Shown here: positions 23,031-31,256 of the stretch, in pieces
How positions within the stretch are numbered: position 1 is the stretch's first letter
Layout of the letters: the number at the start of each line of letters is the position of its first letter
Assembly (NCBI RefSeq): GCF_902499125.1
Contig: NZ_CABVPX010000035.1
Location: forward strand, 28,103 to 92,102
Source: Burkholderia arboris
GTDB lineage: Bacteria > Pseudomonadota > Gammaproteobacteria > Burkholderiales > Burkholderiaceae
DNA length: 64,000 bases
Direction of reading: 5' to 3'
Position numbers and translations under genes: made by a program
Notes under the pieces: model-generated
Databases searched by the model: none
Told to the model about the DNA's origin: nothing
What the model saw: only the letters and a program-made list of their open reading frames with translations

Positions 23031-25259
23031 TTGAATCGCTTCGTGCCGTTTCTCCGAGATGCTTGGCTCCGTTGCCGCGCCCGTTTTGCGCCGCGCGCCG
23101 CCGCCTGCCGCGCGCGCCTCCGCGCGCTGTGCGCGGGGGCGCTGCATCGCCTGCGCCATCCGACGCGGCGCGGCGTGGCGCTGACGCTCGCCGCGATACC
23201 CGTGCTGGGCCTGCTGGGCCTGCTCGCGTTCGTCCCGCTCACGCCGAGCATCGGCGACATCCGCAAGGCGCGCATCGACCGCCCCGCGCGCGTGCTGTCG
23301 GCCGACGGCCAGCTGATCGCCGAGTTCCGGCCCGTGAACCGCGAATGGGTGCCGCTCAAGCAGATCTCGCCGCACATGGTCGACGCGCTGATCGCAACCG
23401 AGGACCACCGCTTCTATTCACACCACGGCATCGACTTGCGCCGCACGCTCGCGGCCGGGCTGCATACCTTCTCCGGCGACCGCCAGGGCGGCTCGACGAT
23501 CACCCAACAGCTCGCACGCAACCTGTATCCGGACGAAATCGGCCGCGCGCCGACGCTCACGCGCAAGGTGAAGGAGCTGATCACCGCGTTCAAGATCGAA
23601 TCGGTGTACAGCAAGGACGAGATTCTCGAGACCTACCTGAATACGGTGCCGTTCCTGTACAACGCGTACGGCGTCGAAATGGCCGCGCGCACCTACTTCG
23701 GCAAGTCGGCCGACCAGCTCGACATCGCGGAAAGCGCAACGCTCGTCGGGATGCTGAAGGGCAATAGCTACTACAACCCGGTGCTGAATCCGGAACGCGC
23801 GGTCCAGCGGCGCAACATCGTGCTCGGCCGGATGGCGCAGATGGGCATGCTCACACCGCGGCAGCTTGCGAAACTGCAACGCCAGCCGCTGCGCGTCGAC
23901 TTCGAACCGCAGACGGCGCAGCCGAGCCTCGCACCGCATTTCGCGGTCCAGCTGCGCAAGTGGCTGATCGCGTGGGCCGACCGCAACAACTACGATCTCT
24001 ACGCCGACGGCCTCATCGTGCGCACGACGCTCGATGCGCAACTGCAGGACATGGCGACGCAGGCGCTGACGCAGCAGACCGAACGGCTGCAGTCGATCGC
24101 CGACAGCGCATGGCGCGGCCCGTCCGGCTGCGGGCTGCGCAACGACCTGTTCCGCGGCTTCATCCGCCAGACGCCCGAGTATCGCCAGGCCCGCGACACG
24201 GGGCTCGCCGATGTGCCGGCGCTGAAGCAGCTCGGCGCAAACCGAGATTTCTTGCGCGCGCTGTGCGCGCGCAAGACGCAGATACAGGCCGGCTTCGTCG
24301 CGATCGATCCGCGCAACGGCGCGATCCGTGCATGGGTCGGCAGCCCCGATTTCGGCAGCGAGCCGTTCGACCACGTCGCGCAGGCGCGGCGCCAGCCGGG
24401 TTCGACGTTCAAGCCGTTCGTCTATGGCGCCGCGTTCGCGGACGGCATGCGGCCGGACGATACGTTCGTCGACCGCCCCGTCGCCATTCCGGTCGACGGC
24501 CGCGCCGTGTGGCGTCCGACCGATGCTGAGCCGCCGACGGGCGAGCCGATGACGTTGCGCGATGCGCTCGCGCTGTCGCGCAACCGCGTCACCGCGCAGG
24601 TGATGCAGCACGAAGGCGCCGCGAAGGTCGCGCAGCTTGCGCGCGCGATGGGCGTGCGCGACAGTCCGCTCGACGCGGTGCCGTCGCTCGCGCTCGGCAC
24701 GAGCCCCGTCACGCTGAAGGAAATGGTGTCCGCGTACGGCACGATCGCGAACCGCGGCGTGTACGTCGCGCCGCAGATGATCACGCGCATCGAGGACCGC
24801 AACGGCAAGGTGCTCGCCGCGTTCGGCAGCGCACCGCCCGAACGCGCGCTGCCGGTGCCGGCCGCACAGACGCTCGTCGACGTGATGCGCGATGTCGTCG
24901 ATCGCGGCACCGGGGCCGACATCCGGTCGCGCTACGGGATCCGTATCGATGTGGCCGGCAAGACGGGCACGACGCAGGACAACGCGGACGGCTGGTTCAT
25001 CCTGATGCATCCGCAACTCGTGGCCGGCGCGTGGGTCGGCTTCGACGACGGCAGCGTGACGCTGCGCAGCGACTACTGGGGCGCGGGCGCGCACAGCGCG
25101 CTGCCGATCGTCGGCTCGTTCTACGACGCGGCGCTGCGTGCGCGGGCGATCGATTCGCACGTACAGTTTTCGCCCGACTTCCGGCCGCGCAGCGCGCCGG
25201 CGCCGAAGCGGCGCCCGCAGCATTCGGGCCTGTTCGACTGGCTGAAGTTCTTCCGTTGA
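23031..25259 (+). CDS. Class A penicillin-binding protein (PBP1-type bifunctional peptidoglycan synthase)
   Basis: The 742-residue protein has an Arg-rich cytosolic tail and one TM helix (about residues 49-68). A glycosyltransferase-51 domain follows, with catalytic E124 in ATEDHRFYSHHG and GGSTITQQLARNL. The C-terminal transpeptidase has S458-x-x-K461 in PGSTFKPF, the SRN motif in LSRNRV and KTGTT. It polymerises lipid II and cross-links the glycan on the periplasmic face. It is shorter than E. coli PBP1A and lacks an evident OB or UB2H insertion, so it is probably an accessory class A PBP. The start is TTG at 23031; a GTG 12 bp later is an alternative and no strong ribosome site decides. 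Confidence 0.9.
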   Translation: MNRFVPFLRDAWLRCRARFAPRAAACRARLRALCAGALHRLRHPTRRGVALTLAAIPVLGLLGLLAFVPLTPSIGDIRKARIDRPARVLSADGQLIAEFRPVNREWVPLKQISPHMVDALIATEDHRFYSHHGIDLRRTLAAGLHTFSGDRQGGSTITQQLARNLYPDEIGRAPTLTRKVKELITAFKIESVYSKDEILETYLNTVPFLYNAYGVEMAARTYFGKSADQLDIAESATLVGMLKGNSYYNPVLNPERAVQRRNIVLGRMAQMGMLTPRQLAKLQRQPLRVDFEPQTAQPSLAPHFAVQLRKWLIAWADRNNYDLYADGLIVRTTLDAQLQDMATQALTQQTERLQSIADSAWRGPSGCGLRNDLFRGFIRQTPEYRQARDTGLADVPALKQLGANRDFLRALCARKTQIQAGFVAIDPRNGAIRAWVGSPDFGSEPFDHVAQARRQPGSTFKPFVYGAAFADGMRPDDTFVDRPVAIPVDGRAVWRPTDAEPPTGEPMTLRDALALSRNRVTAQVMQHEGAAKVAQLARAMGVRDSPLDAVPSLALGTSPVTLKEMVSAYGTIANRGVYVAPQMITRIEDRNGKVLAAFGSAPPERALPVPAAQTLVDVMRDVVDRGTGADIRSRYGIRIDVAGKTGTTQDNADGWFILMHPQLVAGAWVGFDDGSVTLRSDYWGAGAHSALPIVGSFYDAALRARAIDSHVQFSPDFRPRSAPAPKRRPQHSGLFDWLKFFR

Positions 25260-25268
25260 TCGCGGGGC

Positions 25269-25296
25269 CGCCGGCCGGCTGAAGCACCGGCCGGCG
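25269..25296. terminator. Bidirectional hairpin between PBP and deaminase genes
   Basis: CGCCGGCCGG and CCGGCCGGCG form a perfect 10-bp stem with an 8-nt loop in the 53-bp gap between convergent genes. Confidence 0.6.
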
Positions 25297-25312
25297 CAAC
25301 ACGCCGCCGCGC

Positions 25313-26413
25313 TCAGCCTGCCGCGAGCGTCTCTGCCAGCGTGTCGAACGCCGGCGCCCACGCGGCACGCCACGCCGCCTTCGTTGCATCGTCGACCCAC
25401 GCGCCGTCGATCCCGTTCAGCATGAACTGCCTCAGGTCGGCCACGGTGAATCCGAAGTGGCTGAACATCAGCTCCCACGCTTCGCTCGGATTGACCTTGT
25501 GCAGCGTCGGATCGTCGGTGTTCGGATGGATCTTCAGCCCGAGGCCCGGCATCTTGCGCATCGGATGCAGCTCCGCCCATTGCTCGGGCGGCAACGTCCG
25601 CAGGTAGTACGAATTCGTCGGCACGACGGTGAAGACGATCCCGCGTTCCGCGTAGCGCGCGCACAGCTCGGGGTTGTCGACGATCGTATAGCCGTGATCG
25701 ACGCGATCGACCTGCAGCAGGTCGACGGCCGTTTCGACGTTGCGCCACGGCATCCCGAACTCGCCCGCATGCGCGGTCGTGCGCAAGCCGGCCTCTCGCG
25801 CATTGCGGTACGCCTTCCAGAACAGTTCCGGCGGCCGGTCGTTCTCGCGATAATCGATGCCGAGCCCCGCCACTTCGTCCGCGCGGTTCGCCTTCATCCA
25901 CTCGACGATCGCAACGGCTTCGTCTGGATCCTGCTCGCGGTCGATGCTCGGGATCAGGCGTGCGCCGATCCCGAAATCGCGCGCGGCATCGCGGATCCCC
26001 GTCACGATTGCGGCTTGCGCGTCCGCGTATGCAATACCCGATACGTGCACCGTTCCGGTCGGATTCCAGAAGAATTCTGCATGCCGAACGTTGTGCGCGG
26101 CCGCGTCCTCCAGATACTCGTACGCGATCCGCCGCAGGTCGTCGGGCTGCGTGAGCAGATACTTGTCGAGCGCGCGCAGCACATGCAGCACGCCGACCGG
26201 CTTCTCGCCGCGTGCATAGAACGCGTCGATTTCCGCGCGCTCGATCGGCGCGCCGCTGCGCTCCGCGAGTGCGACAAACGTGTCGTGCCGCACCGCGCCG
26301 AGCAGGTGGCAATGCAGCTCGACCTTCGGCAGCGCGTGGAAGAAGGCCCGATGGGCCGGCGTGATCTCGATACCCGTGCGCGCGGCCGGGACGTTGCCTG
26401 GTGTTCCCTTCAT
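25313..26413 (-). CDS. Adenosine deaminase-family metal hydrolase
   Basis: The 366-residue TIM-barrel amidohydrolase has metal ligands H34-x-H36 in LHCHLLG, the zinc His and general acid/base Glu in TAHAGE, and the terminal Asp in NTDDP. Two signature positions differ from classical adenosine deaminase: the usual GHG is RVDHGYT here, and the SLNTDDP-type motif reads HPNTDDP. Adenine deaminase-type members also have DHG. It lies 45 bp downstream of an AzgA-type purine permease on the same strand and near a nucleoside hydrolase, so the substrate is probably adenine, adenosine or a modified purine. The exact specificity is open. Confidence 0.85.
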   Translation of the reverse strand: MKGTPGNVPAARTGIEITPAHRAFFHALPKVELHCHLLGAVRHDTFVALAERSGAPIERAEIDAFYARGEKPVGVLHVLRALDKYLLTQPDDLRRIAYEYLEDAAAHNVRHAEFFWNPTGTVHVSGIAYADAQAAIVTGIRDAARDFGIGARLIPSIDREQDPDEAVAIVEWMKANRADEVAGLGIDYRENDRPPELFWKAYRNAREAGLRTTAHAGEFGMPWRNVETAVDLLQVDRVDHGYTIVDNPELCARYAERGIVFTVVPTNSYYLRTLPPEQWAELHPMRKMPGLGLKIHPNTDDPTLHKVNPSEAWELMFSHFGFTVADLRQFMLNGIDGAWVDDATKAAWRAAWAPAFDTLAETLAAG

Positions 26414-26458
26414 ATCAGTCTCTTTTCGGTAGTGCCATTGCGTCGCGAAAGCCGTCTC

Positions 26459-27808
26459 TCAGTGCGGCTTCACGACGGTCCAGAAGTAGTAGCCGAGCGG
26501 AATCGCGAGCACGACGAGCCCCCACGACACGTCGCGCCAGCGGCCAGCCAGCAGCTTGACGAGCACGTAGCACAACAGCCCGCCTGCAATGCCGGTGCCG
26601 AAGCTGTTCGACATCAGCGTGAGCAGCACCATCGACATCACGGGCAGCGCATCGGTGAAGTCGTCGAAATGCGTATGACGAATCGTCGCGAACATCGACA
26701 GCCCGATCAGGATCAGCGCCGGTGCGGTCGCCTCCTTCGGAATCGCGAGCGCGACCGGCACGAACAGCAGCATCGCGGCGAACAGCACGGCCGCGGCCAG
26801 CGACGACAATCCGCTGCGGCCGCCGGCCTCGACACCCGCGGCCGATTCGATCAGCGCGGTCAGCGCCGGAATGCCGAACACCGGCCCGAGCGTCGCGGCG
26901 AGCGAATCGACGAGGAACGGCCGGTTGATGTTCGGCAGGTTGCCGTGTTCGTCGAGCAGGTTCGCCTTCGCGCCGACCGCGAGCGCGGTGCCGAGCGTCG
27001 AGAAGAATTCCGCTGCGAAGAACGCGAACAGGTACGGCGCGGCCGCAAGGCTCAACGCGCTGCGGATGTCGAGCTTGAACGCGATCGGCGCGATGCTGTG
27101 CGGCAGCGACACGAACGATGCGGGCAGGTGCGTGACGCCGAGCGGCACGCCGGCCGCGGCCGCGACGAGGATCGCGATCAGGATCGCGCCGGGCACCTTG
27201 CGCGCCTGCAGCACGATCGCCACCGCAAGGCCGATCAGCGCGACGAGCGCGCCCGGCCGCGAGAAGTCGCCGAGCGCGAACGCATTGGTCTTCGCATTCG
27301 CGACGACCATCCCCGCGTTGCGCAGCCCGAGCATCGTCACGAACAGCCCGATCGACGCGCCGAGCCCGAGCTTGATCTGCACCGGTATCAGCCGCATCAC
27401 GACGCCGCGTGCGCCGAGTATCGTCAGCAGGAAGAACAGCACGCCCGACACGCATGCGATACCGAGGCCCGTCTGCCAGCCGATGTGTTCCGTCGTCGCG
27501 AGCGTCACGCCGATGATCACCGAGCCGCCGATGCCCGGGCCGACGAGGAACGGCAGGTTCGCGTAGAGCCCCATCAGCGTCGTGAACAGCACGAACACGA
27601 TGATCGTCGCGGTCGTCGCCGCGCCGCGCGCCATGCCGCCCGTCGCGAGCAGCGACGGGATCACGACGAGCAGGTACGCGGCCGCGAGGAACGACGTAAC
27701 GCCCGCGATCGTCTCGGTGCGCACGCTCGTGCCGCGCGCAGCAAGCGCGAAGCGGCGCTCGAGCCAGTTGGCCGGCGCGCGCGCCGGGATCGTGTCAGTC
27801 GCTGACAT
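26459..27808 (-). CDS. AzgA-type purine permease (NCS2 superfamily)
   Basis: This 449-residue protein has 12-14 hydrophobic segments. It begins with LERRFALAARGTSVRTETIAGVTSF-type sequence and continues with MGLYANLPFLVGPG, the AzgA/PbuG (AdeP, GhxP) sub-group pattern in which the N-A-x-x-P region precedes the transport core. It also has LSSLAAAVLFAAMLLFVP and GIPALTALIESAAGVEAGGRSGL, a conserved loop of these carriers. They import hypoxanthine, guanine or adenine with protons. The deaminase gene follows on the same strand and a LysR regulator is divergent, giving a compact purine-uptake unit. Confidence 0.9.
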   Translation of the reverse strand: MSATDTIPARAPANWLERRFALAARGTSVRTETIAGVTSFLAAAYLLVVIPSLLATGGMARGAATTATIIVFVLFTTLMGLYANLPFLVGPGIGGSVIIGVTLATTEHIGWQTGLGIACVSGVLFFLLTILGARGVVMRLIPVQIKLGLGASIGLFVTMLGLRNAGMVVANAKTNAFALGDFSRPGALVALIGLAVAIVLQARKVPGAILIAILVAAAAGVPLGVTHLPASFVSLPHSIAPIAFKLDIRSALSLAAAPYLFAFFAAEFFSTLGTALAVGAKANLLDEHGNLPNINRPFLVDSLAATLGPVFGIPALTALIESAAGVEAGGRSGLSSLAAAVLFAAMLLFVPVALAIPKEATAPALILIGLSMFATIRHTHFDDFTDALPVMSMVLLTLMSNSFGTGIAGGLLCYVLVKLLAGRWRDVSWGLVVLAIPLGYYFWTVVKPH

Positions 27809-27902
27809 GGTGGTTCTCCTGTGATTCCGAATATTGTCCTGTGTCGGTTCCTGCGGCGCGGTCTTATACTGCCGCGTACCGCATCCCGACCGTTATTGCC
27901 CG

Positions 27903-28814
27903 ATGTCGTCCGACCGCTCGTCGCTGCTGCCCGCGCTCACGCTGCGGCAGGTCCAGCACTTCGTCGTCCTCGCCCACGCACGCAGCTTCACGCAGGCCGC
28001 GCAGGCGCTGTCGCTCACGCAGCCCGCGCTCACCGCGTCGATCCGCCAGATCGAGTTCCTGCTCGGCGGGCGCCTGTTCGCGCGTACCGCGCATCGCCTC
28101 ACGCTCACCACCGCCGGCGAAGCCGTGCTGCCGCTCGCCGAACGCCTGCTCAACCAGGCGCGCGGCACCTTCGACGACATGACGCGGCTCATCGGCGAAC
28201 GCATCCAGACCGTGCGCATCGCGTTCATCCCGTCGGTCGCGGGCCGCCTGCTGCCCGCGCTCAACGCACTGCGCAGCACGCACCCGACGCTGCGCTTCAC
28301 GCTGACCGACCTGCCGAACAGCGCGCTCGTCGAAGCCGTGCGCGACAGCGTCGCGGATCTCGGCATCGGCGTGCGCGAACCCGACAGCGACGACGGCACG
28401 CTGCGCTACCGGCAGCTGTTCGAGGACGAGATCGTGATCGTCGTGCGGCACGACGATCCGCTTGCCCGCGCGAAGAGCGTCACGTGGGCGAAGCTCGTCG
28501 ATCGCGAACTCGCGGTGTTCGTGCGCGGCAGCGTCAGCGAATCGCTGCATCGCACCGGCGGCGCCGAGAAGCTGCGCCTGAACGTCACGTACCGGATGGA
28601 ATACACCGAGCCGCTCTACGCACTCGCGCGCAACGGTCTCGCGACCGCCGTGCTGCCGAGCCTCTACACGATGCATCTGCACGATCCCGAACTCGTCGCG
28701 CTGCGTGTCGACAAACCGCGCGTCACGCGTGCGATCTCGCTGATCTCGCTCGCCGCCGACGATCGCGGCCCGCATGTGCGTGCGTGCCGCGAGTGGATTG
28801 CAAAGCACATCTGA
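27903..28814 (+). CDS. LysR-family regulator of the purine locus
   Basis: The 303-residue protein has the LysR winged helix at the N-terminus (LRQVQHFVVLAHARSFTQAAQALSLTQPALTASIRQIE) and a periplasmic-binding-like effector domain afterwards. It is divergent from the purine permease with a 94-bp shared promoter region and convergent with the nucleoside hydrolase, so regulation of purine uptake and breakdown is the natural inference. ATG at 27903 was chosen because the DNA-binding helix starts about 15 residues later; an upstream extension would be unusually long. Confidence 0.88.
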   Translation: MSSDRSSLLPALTLRQVQHFVVLAHARSFTQAAQALSLTQPALTASIRQIEFLLGGRLFARTAHRLTLTTAGEAVLPLAERLLNQARGTFDDMTRLIGERIQTVRIAFIPSVAGRLLPALNALRSTHPTLRFTLTDLPNSALVEAVRDSVADLGIGVREPDSDDGTLRYRQLFEDEIVIVVRHDDPLARAKSVTWAKLVDRELAVFVRGSVSESLHRTGGAEKLRLNVTYRMEYTEPLYALARNGLATAVLPSLYTMHLHDPELVALRVDKPRVTRAISLISLAADDRGPHVRACREWIAKHI

Positions 28815-28841
28815 TCCCGATTGCGTTGCAACGGCCCGCGC

Positions 28842-29894
28842 TCAGGGCAGCTTCGCGATGCGCTCGACGAGCGTCGCGTAGAAGCGGTCCGCGTCGACCT
28901 CGTTGATCCACGTCGCGTTCGCCGCGCGGCCGCTGCGCCCGTTCCAGTCGACGATCGTCTCGCCGAGCGTCCACTGCCCGGTCGTCTCGACCACCACGTT
29001 CACCTTGCGCCCGCCGAACAACGTCGGATCGACGAGATAACCGACGGCCGTCGGGTCGTACATCGGCGCGTCTTCGACGCCGCGCCGCTTCTTGTTGTAC
29101 GCGAGTTCGGCATCCATGATGTCGGCGACCATCTTGCCGCAGCGATTGCCGAGCGCGCGGAACGGCGCGACGCGCGCCGGCGTGATCGGCGCCTTCACCG
29201 CGACGTCGCGCGGCAGCACGACGATCGGCACGCCGCTGCCGAACACGACTTCCGCCGCCTGCGGATCGACGTAGATGTTGAACTCGGCGGCCGGCGTGAT
29301 GTTGCCGCGCTCGAAGAACGCGCCGCCCATCAGCACGATCTCGCGCAGCGCACCGCGAATCTGCGGCGCTTCGACCAGTGCGGTCGCGATGTTCGTCAGC
29401 GGGCCGAGCGCGCACAGCGTCACGCTGTTCGGCGCTGCGCGACTCAGCGTATCGACGAGGTACGACACCGCGTGACCGGCAGCCAGCGGCGCGCGCGGCT
29501 CGTGCAGTTCGACACCTTCCAGCCCCGTCTTGCCGTGCACGTTCGCGGCCGTCACGAGATCGCGCACGAGCGGACGCGGGCAGCCCGCATAGACCGCCAG
29601 CGTCTTCGTGCGGCCGGCCCAGTCGCGGATGATCCGCGCATTGCGTTCGGTCAGGTCGAGCGGCACGTTGCCCGCGACGGCCGTCAGCGCGCGCACGTCG
29701 AGCCGGTCCTGCGCGCCCAGCGCGAGCAGGATCGCGATGGCGTCGTCCTGCCCCGGGTCGGTATCGATGATCACCGTGCGGCGCGCGGCGTCGCCGCCGG
29801 CCGCGAACGCGCCCGACTCGGGCAGCAGCGCGGTGCCGGCCAGCGCGGCGGACAGTTTCAGGAAGGTGCGGCGGGATGCGATCGGATGGGTCAT
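28842..29894 (-). CDS. Tat-exported inosine/uridine-type nucleoside hydrolase
   Basis: The 350-residue protein has the twin-arginine leader SRRTFLK, a hydrophobic stretch and an AFAAG cleavage area. The nucleoside hydrolase fold follows, with the calcium-binding signature DTDPGQDDAIAILLAL, a CALGPLTNIATAL motif, and EFNIYVDPQAAEVVF. It cleaves the N-glycosidic bond of nucleosides to free base plus ribose. Export means that nucleosides would be split in the periplasm and the bases imported by the nearby purine permease. A porin lies immediately upstream on the same strand. Base preference cannot be read here. Confidence 0.9.
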   Translation of the reverse strand: MTHPIASRRTFLKLSAALAGTALLPESGAFAAGGDAARRTVIIDTDPGQDDAIAILLALGAQDRLDVRALTAVAGNVPLDLTERNARIIRDWAGRTKTLAVYAGCPRPLVRDLVTAANVHGKTGLEGVELHEPRAPLAAGHAVSYLVDTLSRAAPNSVTLCALGPLTNIATALVEAPQIRGALREIVLMGGAFFERGNITPAAEFNIYVDPQAAEVVFGSGVPIVVLPRDVAVKAPITPARVAPFRALGNRCGKMVADIMDAELAYNKKRRGVEDAPMYDPTAVGYLVDPTLFGGRKVNVVVETTGQWTLGETIVDWNGRSGRAANATWINEVDADRFYATLVERIAKLP

Positions 29895-29919
29895 GGTCGG
29901 GCTCTCGAGAAAACGCCGG

Positions 29920-29982
29920 GCCGCCCCACGTTTTCCTGACCCCCTCGGGGGGTCTGGCGCGAAGCGGCAGGTTGGGGGGCGC
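29920..29982. repeat. GC-rich intergenic hairpin element, possible dispersed repeat
   Basis: The stretch holds GACCCCC-tcg-GGGGGTC (29938-29954) flanked by TTTTCC and by a GCGAAGCGGCAGG/GGGGGGCG tail directly after porin (3). It likely terminates the porin transcript. Similar cccct-cgg-gggg blocks are familiar between Burkholderia genes, so it may be a dispersed repeat. That part rests on memory and is not shown by a second copy here. Confidence 0.4.
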
Positions 29983-31095
29983 TCAAAATACGTGCCGGAC
30001 GCCGAGCGTCGCCATCATCTGGCGCGTGCCGGTCGAGCGCGCGTACGCGAAGATCTGCGCATGGTCCGCGTCGCCGGCCGCCTGTTGCGCGATCACCGTC
30101 AGCGCGACGTCGGTGCGTTTCGACAGGAAGTAATCGGCCTGCAGGTTCACCTGGTGCCATTTCGGACGCTTGTCGATCACGTCGTACTTGCCGTTCGTGA
30201 ACGCATACGCGGCGCCGAGAAAGAGCTGCGGCGTCATCGTGTAGACGACGTTCACGCCGAGGTTCTGCAGATGCAGGTGCGAATTGTCGAGGTAATCGTA
30301 GCGCACGTCGGTGAACATCGCGGCGAACTGCGCGCGGCCGATCGTGTAGAAACCGCCCGTGCCCGCGATCCGCTGCCGGCTTGCGTACGCCGCCGGCGAC
30401 ATCGCGCTCTTGCTGAAGATCAGCAGCGGCGACGCATAGTCGTTCGCGATCGCGCCGTCCTGGTTCGTCGCGCTATACGGATGGTTGTACTGCGCATAGA
30501 CCGCGCTCCAGCGCAGCGCGCCCTGCTCGTAGCCGAGCCCGAAGCTGTACGCGCTGTTGTTCGCGAAGCCGGTCGCGTTGCTGAAGCCGTACAGCGCGGT
30601 GAATTTCAGGCCGTAGTAGACGGGGCTCACGTACTTCACCGAGTTCTGCACGCGGATGTCGTTGTAGCCGTTGTCGTTGTCGCCGATGTTCACGCCGTTG
30701 CTCGCGATGATCACGGGCCCGATGTAGTCGTGGATCGCGTCGTACTGGCGGCCGAACGTCAGCGAGCCGTAGGTGCGGTCGGCCAGGCCCACGTAGGCCA
30801 TGCGCCCGAATTCGCGGCCGTTCTGCGCGGCCGTGCCCGTCATCACGTTGAAGCCGTTCTCGAGCTGGAAGATCGCGGACAGCCCCTGCCCGAGATCCTC
30901 CTTGCCCTTCAGTCCCCAGCGCGGGTTCTGGTTCGTGCCGGACAGCGCCTGCCAGGCGTTCTTGCCGCCCTGGTTGGTCGCGAACCCGACGCCGGCCGAG
31001 ATGAGACCGTACAGCGTGATGCTGCTTTGCGCACAGGCATGGGTCGCGAAGGCGCCGAGCATCGCGAGCGGAGCGAGCTTGTAGAGAGTTTTCAT
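29983..31095 (-). CDS. Outer-membrane porin, OmpC/Omp38 type (3)
   Basis: The 370-residue porin has a signal peptide (MKTLYKLAPLAMLGAFATHACA) followed by QSSITLYGLISAGV, PRWGLKGKEDLGQGLSAIFQLENGF and GRMAYVGLA..YGSLTFGRQY. It ends LGVRHVF with terminal Phe. It is closely related in plan to the other two porins in the window. It lies 88 bp upstream of the exported nucleoside hydrolase on the same strand, so nucleoside entry through the outer membrane is a reasonable guess for its role. Confidence 0.92.
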   Translation of the reverse strand: MKTLYKLAPLAMLGAFATHACAQSSITLYGLISAGVGFATNQGGKNAWQALSGTNQNPRWGLKGKEDLGQGLSAIFQLENGFNVMTGTAAQNGREFGRMAYVGLADRTYGSLTFGRQYDAIHDYIGPVIIASNGVNIGDNDNGYNDIRVQNSVKYVSPVYYGLKFTALYGFSNATGFANNSAYSFGLGYEQGALRWSAVYAQYNHPYSATNQDGAIANDYASPLLIFSKSAMSPAAYASRQRIAGTGGFYTIGRAQFAAMFTDVRYDYLDNSHLHLQNLGVNVVYTMTPQLFLGAAYAFTNGKYDVIDKRPKWHQVNLQADYFLSKRTDVALTVIAQQAAGDADHAQIFAYARSTGTRQMMATLGVRHVF

Positions 31096-31238
31096 GCGGG
31101 TCGTGTGATCGGTGGTGGTCCAGGCGCGGCAGGGTTCCGCGAAACTGGACTCGACTATACGAACCCGGATCGGATAATAAAAGTTTGCTTTTCTTATGTA
31201 TCAATAAAACGGATTTATTCTCATCCACGTATCTCCAC

Positions 31239-31256
31239 CGGCCGGCGGACCGGCCG
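31239..31256. terminator. Hairpin after the L,D-transpeptidase gene
   Basis: CGGCCGG-cgga-CCGGCCG abuts the leftward gene's stop codon. It has a 7-bp perfect stem without a clear U-run. Confidence 0.45.

Noticed and set aside
23418..26312. 964-codon reverse-strand open frame across the PBP and deaminase genes
   Set aside because: Composition is shadow-like (Arg/Ala/Asp-rich), it spans two genuine genes and a terminator, and has no recognisable domain.
25457..27805. 782-codon forward frame over the deaminase and purine permease
   Set aside because: Rich in Arg/His/Glu repeats caused by antisense reading of GC-rich codons; the permease and deaminase have clear motifs.
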